Below, one piece after another: positions 12,345 to 21,300 of a DNA stretch of 64,000 bases (position 1 is its first letter; every line of letters begins with the position of its first letter). The stretch spans positions 41,881,594 to 41,945,593 of the forward strand of contig NC_084789.1 in assembly GCF_028858725.1 (NCBI RefSeq). Direction: 5' to 3'. The position numbers and the translations under genes are program-made. Origin of the DNA: Colius striatus (Eukaryota > Chordata > Aves > Coliiformes > Coliidae). The notes below the pieces were generated by a model. The model saw nothing but the letters and a program-made list of their open reading frames with translations. It was not told the DNA's origin and searched no databases.

Positions 12345-12645
12345 GGAGGCTGGAGTGAGGTGGGGGTTGGTCTCTGCTCCCCAGTAACAAGTGACGTGAC
12401 AAGAGGAAATGGCCTCAAGTTGCCCCAGGGGAGGCTGAGATTGGAGCTGAGGCAGAACTGTTTCCCTGAGAGGGGTGTCAGCCCCTGTGCCAGGCTGCCC
12501 AGGGAGTGCCCAGCCCTGGAGGGATCACAAAGCTGAGGTGCTGAGGGCCAGGGGTGCTGGGCTGGGCAGGGTGAGGGCAGGGTTGGGACTCCAGGAGCTG
12601 AAAGGGTTTTTGCAAACAAAACTGTTCTATGAATGTATGATTTCC
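12345..12645 (+). mobile_element. CR1 LINE fragment, 3' end
   Basis: It shares ordered blocks with the copy at 4475-5043: the 'aagttgccccaggggaggctgagat' region, 'ggagctgaggcagaactg', 'gtgccaggctgcccaggga', 'tggagggatcacaaagc', and a short ATGAATGTATGATT-type tail. It is in the same orientation and 5' truncated. Confidence 0.85.
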
Positions 12646-13365
12646 AAGAGAGCTCAAGCTACCTGCAGTTTCCTTCATCAGCATGTCTGTTAAATCCCCC
12701 TGCCACAGGGTATTTCTCTCCTGCAGAATGGGGCAGGGAGGGCAGTTCCTGGGGCCATCAGGGATATGCCACCCAGCTGGGAAAGGAAATTCTGCTCTAA
12801 TGGGTGTCTCCAAAATCAGCTTTTTCCTCACTTACTGCCCTTCCTTGCTGACTGCTGGCCAGAGCAGGACTGTGGCTCTTACATAATGACCCCCTTGGTT
12901 TTTTAAACAACAGCACTAATTTGTGATACTCTGCAAGGCTGAAGCTGCTGCATTTCCTATTGGTGGGCATAGGCTGGTGTCCAGCAAGGGAAGAGAAGAT
13001 CCTTGTTAGGAGAGGAGATCCCAGAAACAGGGCAGCAGCCAGAGTGGGGGAATCATTAAGCAGAGTGCTCTGCCCTGGAGTGCCACAGGCCTGGAGAGCA
13101 CAGACCCTGAGAGACTTCAGAGCTAATTTAATAAATTGCTACAAATTTAAATCCTCAAGAAAGACTGGGAAGAAAAACTCAGAGAAAGGGAGCCTTTGCC
13201 AGTTTAACTCCATGCTCCCTGGCTCCTGCTGGTTAACCTGAGCTGATGAGGGTTTAACCTCTGGTTGGTGATCCCACCGAGCTCGGTGCCTGCCCTCCCT
13301 CCCTGCTCCAGCTGTGCTGACAAGGGCAAATGGGCCCCCTGGGGATCGACAATGAAGTTCTGCTG

Positions 13366-13487
13366 CCCAGGCTTTGAACTGCTGAGCTGTCAGACGTGCT
13401 GCACCCGTCCTGCCACCCCATCTCTGCCCAGGCTTTGAACTGCTGAGCTGTCAGACGTGCTGCACCCATCCTGCCACCCCATCTCTG
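13366..13487. repeat. 61-bp tandem duplication, two copies
   Basis: Copy 1 is 13366-13426 and copy 2 is 13427-13487, both starting cccaggctttgaactg. They differ at a single base (cccgtcc versus cccatcc). The first 8 bases recur once more at 13488. The near identity points to a recent duplication. No coding role is seen. Confidence 0.97.
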
Positions 13488-14261
13488 CCCAGGCTAAAGC
13501 AGAAATGGAAACTCGGGGCTTGGAGCTGGAAAAGACCTACAAGGCAATGTCCTGGCAAGCAGGAGATTGCTCCTAAAGGGGCTTGGAAATGATTTTGCAC
13601 AGCCTAGACATGCCAGACCCAAGGAACTGGGTTTCCCCCTTGACCCTAGGACACTGTCACCTTCCCCCAGACCCAGCAGCTACACAACCTAAGTTAAAGC
13701 ACACTGAAGCCCTCAGTCACCTTTCTAGGCCACTGCCCATCTTCTGGGCTCCCCAAAATCCTCCCTTCCCTGTTCACACCCCTCCAGCCCCTGAGAGCTC
13801 AGGGGAGCAGCTACCAACACAGGGGGCCCCAGGCAGCTCCTCCTGGGCCCAGCTGCCCCCCTGTTCCCTGGGACCATTGCTCCAGTTCCTCAGCCCAGCT
13901 TGGAGGCTCAGCTCCTCTCTTTTTCCTTCCCCCCTGACTTTTGGGGCCCACTGCTGTTGTGTGTGTGTATGGGGGAGGGCTGAAGCAGCCTCATGTGCTT
14001 GTGTTGGTAGCAGAGCCAGCTGCCCTTGGGAGCCCCTTCACCCACACCTGGTGACCCACACAGAGCTTGGAAAAGTGACTTGGGGGTGACATGTGTCTGG
14101 TTTGAGTGCAGGCTTGGGAAGTCTGGGGGTTTTGCTCTCGGGGGCTCCTCATTGCCATTAGAAGTTGAAGTCAGAGCTTCCAAACCCCCTTGCTCTCTAA
14201 CATTCCTCACTGCCAGTGGGAAGTTAGGTGCGGCTGGGTAAGGATGCCGAAATGAAGCCTC

Positions 14262-14640
14262 AGTCACACAGGATTGGGATGAAGCAGGGATTCTTTATTG
14301 CAGTGCTGGGGCACAGGGGCAAAAGCACACTCCTCTGATACATTAAAACATGACTATTCAATGCCTGACCATAGACACAGCTATTCCAGGAAACAGCCAC
14401 TGAATTCTACAGTTGTTACTGATTTGCTGAGGTGATTTGTTATCACTGGTGGGACAACACTCTGCTCACTCAGTTACATCTTGAGCATCTGCTGGTCTTA
14501 CCTTGGGCATTCTGTTTCTAGACAATGCTTTGTCTGACAGAGCCACAAGGCCTTGGGAAACATCAACAGTCTCAAACAACACACACAGCTTCAGTGGGAT
14601 CAGCCCTAAGGAAACTGACATGAAGTAATGCAGCAGCTCA
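14262..14640. mobile_element. Possible retroviral LTR-like or 3'-end segment
   Basis: The AT-richer block starting near 14262 contains 'attctttattgcagtgctgggg', which reads on the minus strand as an AATAAA signal (about 14291-14296) and resembles ends of bird retroviral LTRs that I remember. It lies on the 3' side of the minus-strand retroviral remnant at 15.8 kb. No matching copy of the LTR at 15872 is seen here, so it is not the partner LTR of that element. Confidence 0.25.
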
Positions 14641-15845
14641 GTTTCAGTCCAGGCAGTGGTGTCTGGAGTGGGTCGGCAGAAGGTCTCAGCTCTGCCATCC
14701 TCCTGCTGGCCTAAAGGCAGGATGATACTCAGCTTTCCCAGGCAAAGGCTTCAGACACTGGGTATCACCGAGTGTCGGCTCGTGGGAGGCAGCAGCCTGG
14801 CACCTGGGTGTGCTCACCACAGCCTCCTGTGTTTGCAAAGCTGCCACAAGCACTGGCCAGCAGTGCTGGGAGCCTTGGGCCTGGCCCCTTCCAGCTGACA
14901 GCTCCCTCTGCTCCCAAAAGCTGGCCCAGGAGCTGGAAGCCCTCAGCCTCCCTGTGCTGAGGCACCCTGCCGCTCCCGTGGGGCTGCCCACGCCGCAGCC
15001 CCGGCCTCAGCCACGCGCTGGGACGCCGTCAGGGCTTCCAGCCCTGGGCACACCCCAGCAGCCAAGTCTGCCTCCTCAGATTATAGCTGAAGAGTCACCG
15101 CCAGATGGCCAGGCTTCGGCAGCCAGAGGAGCTGAGGCACGTCAGGGTCAAGGCACAGAGCGAGAGCTGGCTGCTTGTGTCCTTGGTTTTGCTAATAACG
15201 AGGGATCTGCCTTTATTGCTGCCCATGGCAGGTTTGGGGCTGGTGGGATCCACCCTGAGGGGCTGGGCTGGCAGGATCCACCCCAGATCCCTGCCCCTAT
15301 TCTCCCACCTGTGACTGTCCAGCCTTGGGACAGACCTTTGGGGAACAACCTCAGGCAAGACATGGAACATGAGACAGAGCAGTAAAAGCAGGATGACTGG
15401 AATCTCCCACGGGTGCTCAGAATCCTCCAAGGCTGCTGTAATCTGCCATGAGGAGAAAGGAGAGGTGAAAAGGAAGAGAAAGCATCCCCTCTGTGCCCTC
15501 CCCAGAGACTGGGTGAGATCACTGAGAGGAAAAGCCCACGGGATGGGAGTGCCAACAATGCTGCCCAGACACACCAGCCCAGCCCCAGAACCAATATAAC
15601 CAACACAACCGCATCATACGGTGTCAGCAGCCAGTACAACACAATCACGGTCTCCGTCCCTCTCCCAGAGGTGATAAACAGCACTGCAGGGAACACACAG
15701 CAGGTCAGAGTTCGTGTAACACCAGCACATAAACGGAGGAGCCAGCCTTGTGACCAGCTGCCTTGCTTAACTCGTACAAGACACCAGTGTAACACCTTTG
15801 TTCCAGCACATTCTGGGCAGATCTGTCCTTACCCCAACGCTTCGT
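14641..15845 (-). mobile_element. Probable internal or leader region of a degenerate ERV
   Basis: It lies directly 3' (minus strand) of a primer-binding-site-like motif and LTR end. It contains a 215-codon minus-strand frame (15795-15148) whose first half has two hydrophobic stretches (around residues 27-45 and 50-80), but I recognise no gag, pol or env motif. The extent toward 14641 is uncertain. The element is incomplete: no protease, reverse transcriptase or integrase motifs were found. Confidence 0.4.
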
Positions 15846-15863
15846 GCCCCACGCTGGGTACCA
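15846..15863 (-). other. Retroviral primer-binding site-like motif (tRNA-Lys type)
   Basis: On the minus strand this 18-mer starts TGG and ends CGTGGGGC. From memory it agrees with the lysine-1,2 tRNA-complementary primer-binding site at 15 of 18 positions. It lies 8 nt downstream of an LTR-like ...CCATGACA end, the spacing expected of a retroviral 5' LTR junction. Betaretrovirus-like (ERVK-group) avian elements commonly use lysine tRNA. Confidence 0.65.
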
Positions 15864-15871
15864 AAAAGGAC

Positions 15872-16135
15872 TGTCATGGCTTCAAACCAGCCAGCACCAA
15901 GCGACCCGCGCCGCTGCTCCCCAGCTCAGCAGACCCCGGAGGAAAGGGCAAAGCTTTGCCAGGCAGTGGACGAGCAGGAGAGGAGAACAAAGAGCAGAGG
16001 GAGGAAGGAAGGAAGGAGCCGCCCGCTGTCGCCGCTCACCGCTGGGTCCCGACGGCACAGCCACAGCCCCGCAACGCGCCGCGACCCTCCGGCCGCGACC
16101 CTCTTATAGCGCGCGGATCACATGGGCGGCCCCTT
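15872..16135 (-). mobile_element. LTR-like segment (ERV, minus strand)
   Basis: On the plus strand it opens TGTCATGGCTTCAAACCAGCC, resembling a common bird LTR terminus. Read on the minus strand, a TATAAG box (16108-16103) is followed by about 230 nt ending ...CCATGACA, as in R-U5 of an LTR, and then the primer-binding motif. The U3 side beyond 16135 merges into CpG-rich DNA and its 5' end could not be found. No second LTR is seen in the window. Confidence 0.5.
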
Positions 16136-16850
16136 CCCCGCCCCCGAGCGTTAACCCCATCCCTGCCGGAGCCACGGCACAGGCAGGGAGCGTTAAAGGA
16201 GCCGCAGCAGCTTGTGCGGGAGCGAAGCGTGTGCCTTTGGGCACTGCACCCTCCCGCTCCCGGAGCTTTCGTGGTCCTGGGGAGCCGGTCAAGGAGCATC
16301 TCCCTTGGGCTGGCCCTTTGTCCTCAGGCCGCGTCCTCCTGGCTCGGGGCCGGAGTCCGGACGTCCCTGGAGCATCCCGGAGCATGCCCTGAGCCGGGAG
16401 AGCCCTCTCGTGGCCGCTGTGACGGGAGCCGCTGCGCCGAGGGCTCCGGCCGGGCTGAGGCCGGTTGTGCCGAGCTCCGCCGGAGCAGCCCCAGCTGAGC
16501 ACGCCTGCGACGTCCCATGGGAACGCGCTCCACCGCTGCGGGCGGCTCTGGGGCCTGAGGCTCCATCCCCAAGGCCCCGTGCGCCTGGGTTTGCTTCCCC
16601 CGGCTGCAGAGCGCGGCGAGCGTGTCCCTGGGAGGGGACGGGGACCTGCTCCCGTGTCCCAGAGATGTGCCGGGGGCCGGTGATGGGCACACGCGATGCG
16701 GTCTGAGCCGCGTCCCCCAGGCGCAGTCCTGGGACGGGGCAGAGACAAGAGGGCGTACGCTGGGACCCCGACTCGGGGGCCGGGCCGGGGCGGAACGCGG
16801 TGGAGCGGGCCGGAAGGGAGCAGGGCGGGCAGCGGCCGCGCCGCCGGGCA
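16136..16850. other. CpG-rich intergenic DNA, no gene seen
   Basis: This GC-rich segment lies between the LTR-like element and the ADAM11 3' end. It has overlapping long open frames on both strands, a composition effect, since none matches a known protein. It may include the U3 of the LTR. Confidence 0.4.
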
Positions 16851-18371
16851 CAACCAGAACCGGCCTCGTTTTCCAAACCTTTATTGTAATAAATTGTGCC
16901 ACATTGCAGGAGGCGTCGCGGGGCCGGGCCCGGGCGGGAGCGCGGCGGCCCCGGCAGCGGCTCCCAGCGCGTGCAAAGCGGGGCGGGGGGCGCGGGGCGG
17001 CGGAGCCCCCCCAGCCCCGGGCCCATCGCGGCGGCGGGCGGCGGCGCGGAGCGAAGGCGGGGCGGGACCGGCGCGGGGCGGGCTGGGGGCTGCGGGCGGG
17101 CTGGTTTCCTCGCGTGGCTCTGGAAGCACCGGGTGCAGCCCCCGTCCCGTCCCGGCCGCTCGGCCTCGCGGCGTTAAACTCGTGAAGAAGCCCCCCCGTT
17201 GATCTCGTGTTTGTCCCGGTGCCGGGGTCCCCGGAGGCCGGGGCGGCGGCGGCTCGCTCGGGAGCACGAGCCCCGCCGTGTGCCGTGGGGACGGTGCGGT
17301 GACAGTGATGGTGCTGCAGACCTCCCCCCCCCCCGGTCCCGTGGCCCCCGGCCCAGCGCTGAGGAGCCGCCGCCCAGCTTGGGCCCTGCTGTCGTCCCCC
17401 CCCGGCCCCAGGGCCACCAGTTTGGGGTTCACCTGCCTGAGCTGGGGCACCGGGGCAGGAGGGGGAAAAGAGGGACGGCCTGGCACCGGGGGGTGCCAGT
17501 CCCCACCTGGGGACCTGGGGGTCCTGTGGCTGGGGGGATGCAGCCATACTGGAGGAGGGAAGGAGCTTGGGGAGATGCACCCCACATGGGGGCTGCTGAG
17601 TTGCCTGGGGGGGGCACATCTGGGAATGGAGACCTGGATCCCCCATGGAGCCCATCCCAGACCTGGCACCTGGCGGGAGGGGGGGCCATGATACCCAGGC
17701 CTTGCCCTGGGATGGGGGGCTGGCCCTGGACTGGGGTTACTGGCCTGGGACTGGAGTTACTGGCCCACCATTGGGGAGGCTCAGGCCCCAAGGCTGGAAG
17801 ATGTCGATGGGGGTGGCAGGAGGTTGTCGGTGGGGCCGGGGGTCCCCGCTCACCCCCGCAGGTACATTCATCCCAGTGCCGGGGGGAGCTGCAGCCCCGG
17901 GGGGCTGGTACATTCGTGACGGTGCGGTGGGGGTCGGGGGGGGGGTCCCGGCTGCCCCCCCCCCCGCTCTCCTCCTCATCAGCGGCGCCCCTTTAATTGC
18001 TGTTAATGAGGCACTGGGGGGCGGGGGGAGCAGAGCAGCTCCTCTCAGGACCCCCCGGACCTGCAACACAGAAGTGGGGGGGTGTTTAGTGTGAGGCTGT
18101 GACACGGGGGGGACACACGGGGGGGACACGGAGCTGAAAAGAGCCAGCACCGGCGGGGGAGCTGCTGCCAGGCACCCCCCAGCCCCAACCACTGTCTCTT
18201 TTCAGCTGTGAGGGGGCACAGAGATGGAGACAGCACGGCCGGACACACAGCGACACGGACAGAGCGCCCGGCCGGGGCTCCCGCGCCGTCAGCAGCCGAC
18301 GGGACGGTGACGGTGACAGTGACGTGAGGAGGAGACGATGGGGGGGCGGTTACAGTCCCTGATGGGGGCGG
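16851..18371 (-). other. ADAM11: Probable ADAM11 3'UTR
   Basis: It runs from the ADAM11 stop to the poly(A) signal at 16885-16880 (minus). The plus strand is rich in G runs, so the transcript would be strongly C-rich, with the longest runs near 17930-18000. No conserved coding frame was found, although composition gives long spurious frames on both strands. Confidence 0.5.
16880..16885 (-). terminator. ADAM11: Candidate ADAM11 poly(A) signal AATAAA
   Basis: The minus strand reads ...TTATTACAATAAAGGTTTGG, in an AT-rich island within GC-rich surroundings. It is the first canonical signal I found on the minus strand past the ADAM11 stop. Confidence 0.55.
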
Positions 18372-21300
18372 TTACACTCCCTGCTGCGCCGGGTCGTACC
18401 TTCCGCGGCGGATGTTCCTTGAGGGGCGGCGGGGGGAGAGGAGAGAAGCGTTAGTGCCAGCCCGTGTCCCCCACGCTGCTGGAGTGCGTGTCCCCGCCTG
18501 TCCCTGCTCCCACGGCCAGGAGCGCACACGCCTGGGGCCACCGCAACATCCCCCCCGGCCAGCACAGCAACAGGCTTGGGGACGGACACAGCCAGGGCTG
18601 GTCAGAGGGACAGGGACCCCCAGTGCCACATGCAGGGGTTGGGACAGGGGACTAGGAGCCGTTATCTCCCTTCCTGGGGTGCCCAGTGTGTGTGGGGGCT
18701 GTGGCAGAGGGCTGGGGGGGCGTGGCTCGCGGCGGCTGCTTACTTAAAGCCCCATCCTGTGCCCCCGAGGACGATGGCGGCCACCAGCACGGCCCCTGCG
18801 ATGGAGCCGATAATGATGTTGGTGCCACTGGGACCTGTGACAGAGGGGACAGGGAGGAGGGGACAAGGACACAAGTCAGTGGGGGGAGGACAACATGGGG
18901 ACGCAGCCCCAGTGCTGGGGGCTCCTGGGGAGAACAAAGCCCAGCTGTGCCCAGTGGAGCTGTGGCACCAGGGATGGGGGTGACCCTGAGCCCCCCCGGC
19001 TGGATGAGGTTTGTCCCCTGGGGACAGCAGGGACAAGGGGAGCCCATCCCGTGTCCCCACTCCCCCCACAGGGCACACAGACCCTTATATCGCTCCATCT
19101 CCCCCGTGGGCTTCGGCTCAGGGATGGGGTCGTAGACGCTGCAGTCCTTCCCCGTCCACTCTGCTCGGCAGATGCACTTGCCCTCGTTGCTGCAAACCTG
19201 AGGGGACAGTGTCACCCCCGGTGCCGTGACACCCCCCCCGCTGCTGTGACACCGCCATCCCCTTTGTCCCCTGCCCCGTGTCCCTCACCCCGTGGTCGAA
19301 GCAGATCTTCCCATCCCAGCTGCCGGGGCAGGAGCTGAAGTTAAAGGCCGTGGCTGGAAGGCATTTGCGGTCGAGACACAGCATGCCGGGCCCGCAGGGC
19401 GTCCCGTCCTCCACGTAGCTCAGGTCGGAGCCGTCCACCAGCTGCACGTGTCCCCCCCTGCGCAGGGAGGGCGAGAGCGGCTGCCACCGGGACCCCTGCT
19501 GCGAGCCGCCCCTGTCCCCATCCCATCCCCATCCCAGTGCCCGTCCCCGTCCCCGCGGCCGGGCACCCACCTGCAGTCCACGTAGCGGTTTTGGTGGAAG
19601 AAGGTGGTGGCTGCGATCTCGCCGCTGAGCTCCCCGAGCCGGGGAGCGCCCGAGATGTTGGCGCAGAGCAGGAACCCGCAGAGCACGTCCCTGGAAGGCA
19701 CCGAGGGCGTCAGCGGGAGGCGAGGGGCGGCGGGGGGGGCCGTGGGGCTCACTCACTGCTTGTTGCACTGCAGCCAGCCCGCGCCCTCGCGCCCGCAGTT
19801 GCCCCTCTCCGTCCCCTCCACGTTCAGCTTCTCGTAGCAGAAGCGCTCGGCTGAGCCTGGGACAGAACAAGTGTCACCCACGTGCCCCTGCCCGTCCTCC
19901 CCCAGGCAAAGCCCCGCCCAGGGCCGGCACCTACCGTGGCCCCACAGCGTGTTGCACTGCCGGTCCCGGGTTTTGCAGCGCCCACCGTAGCACCGGCCCT
20001 GAGGAGAAGGAGAGGGGCACGGGGCTGGCGGGGGCACGAGGCTGGTGGGGGCTCGTGGCCAGGGAGGTGGGGCAAGGACAGAGTCCCCCCCGCACTGCTC
20101 TGCTCCAGGACTCCTGGCCCAGGGGGCTCTGATGGCACAGGGACTGGAGAGCCCTGGCTGTGTGCGGCCAGGGGCCAGTGGCATGAGGGAGGTTTGCACC
20201 CCGTGGGTTTGCACAGCCCACAGCTGCAAGAAACTGTGTGATCTGGGATCCATGGACAGAGGGAAAGTGTGTGGCACAGGGGGCACAGAGCTGCCACAGT
20301 GAGGGCTCAGGACCCTCTGGGACCCCGGCTGATGTGAGATCAGCTCCCCGCAGACCCCTCCCCAGCCTGTGGCTGTGGTTGCTGCACTGGGACGTTCTCC
20401 AGCCCCTGGGAACATGCCCCAGCTCCCAGGGATGTGCCCCAGCCCCACAGCCGTGTCCCGCCGTGCCGTGCCCGACTCACCTGCTCATTCTCACAGAAGT
20501 ACCCATCCAGCTTGTGGAGGTTGGGGGGACACTGAGGGGGACAGGAGGAAGGGGGCGTGTGACGCCACGTGTCCCCACACTGTGTCCCCCCGTGTGCCCC
20601 CAGCTCCGCTCACCTGGCTGGAGTCCCCGGTGCAGCTCTCGGGGATGTCGCACTCGTTCACGGCCTCTCGACACGCCACGCCACGGGGCTCGTACTGCGC
20701 CGGGGAGAGGCCGCACGTCAGGAGCCCCCGGCACAGGACCCCCACAGCACAGGACCCGCTGGATCCGGCCCCAGCCCCGCTCACCTTACAGCCTTTGCAG
20801 CAGAGCCCGTCGCTGCACATGGCGTCGTGGGTCAGTGTGCACTTCTTGCAGCAGTTGCCCCCGCTCCTCGCGCACTCCTGCCAGGACAGCGGCCAGCCCG
20901 GCATGGCACAGCCCGGCACAGCCCGTCAGCCCCTGCAGTACCCTGGCCCCGCCGCGCTGCCAGCCCCGCGCCGTGCTCACCGCCAGCGAGCCGCAGTCAC
21001 ACTCCTCTCCCGCCTCCACGAAGCCGTTGCCGCACTCCGGAGGGTCCAGGAGCTGCCGGGACCGAGGAGGGGGGAGTGAGAGATGCTGAGGGGCCCAGAG
21101 CTGGGTGCTGCCGTGAACACCCCTAAAAGGGCACCTGGGGGACAGTGGGACCCCGGCGCCGCTCGCCGTCAGCACAAGGGACAAGGGTCGGGCTCTTTCC
21201 CCCATCAGGGACACATGGTTTGATGCAGGTACCGTCACCTTGGATGTGGCTGGGGCTGAGGGAGAGGCGAGTCCTGAGGGACCCTCGGAGCCAGCCCCAG

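Larger units (their letters stand above)
8691..14261. other. GJC1-ADAM11 intergenic DNA, no gene seen
   Basis: This is unique-looking intergenic sequence between two convergent genes. Open frames here are short, lack recognisable domains and change with strand. It holds a pentanucleotide array (10561-10613), a CR1 fragment (about 12345-12645) and a 61-bp tandem duplication (13366-13487), listed separately. Confidence 0.55.

Noticed and set aside
16324-17655. 443-codon minus-strand ORF
   Set aside because: CpG-rich DNA with long frames open on both strands at once. The product is low-complexity Pro/Arg/Ala/Gly without conserved motifs, and part lies in the ADAM11 3'UTR.
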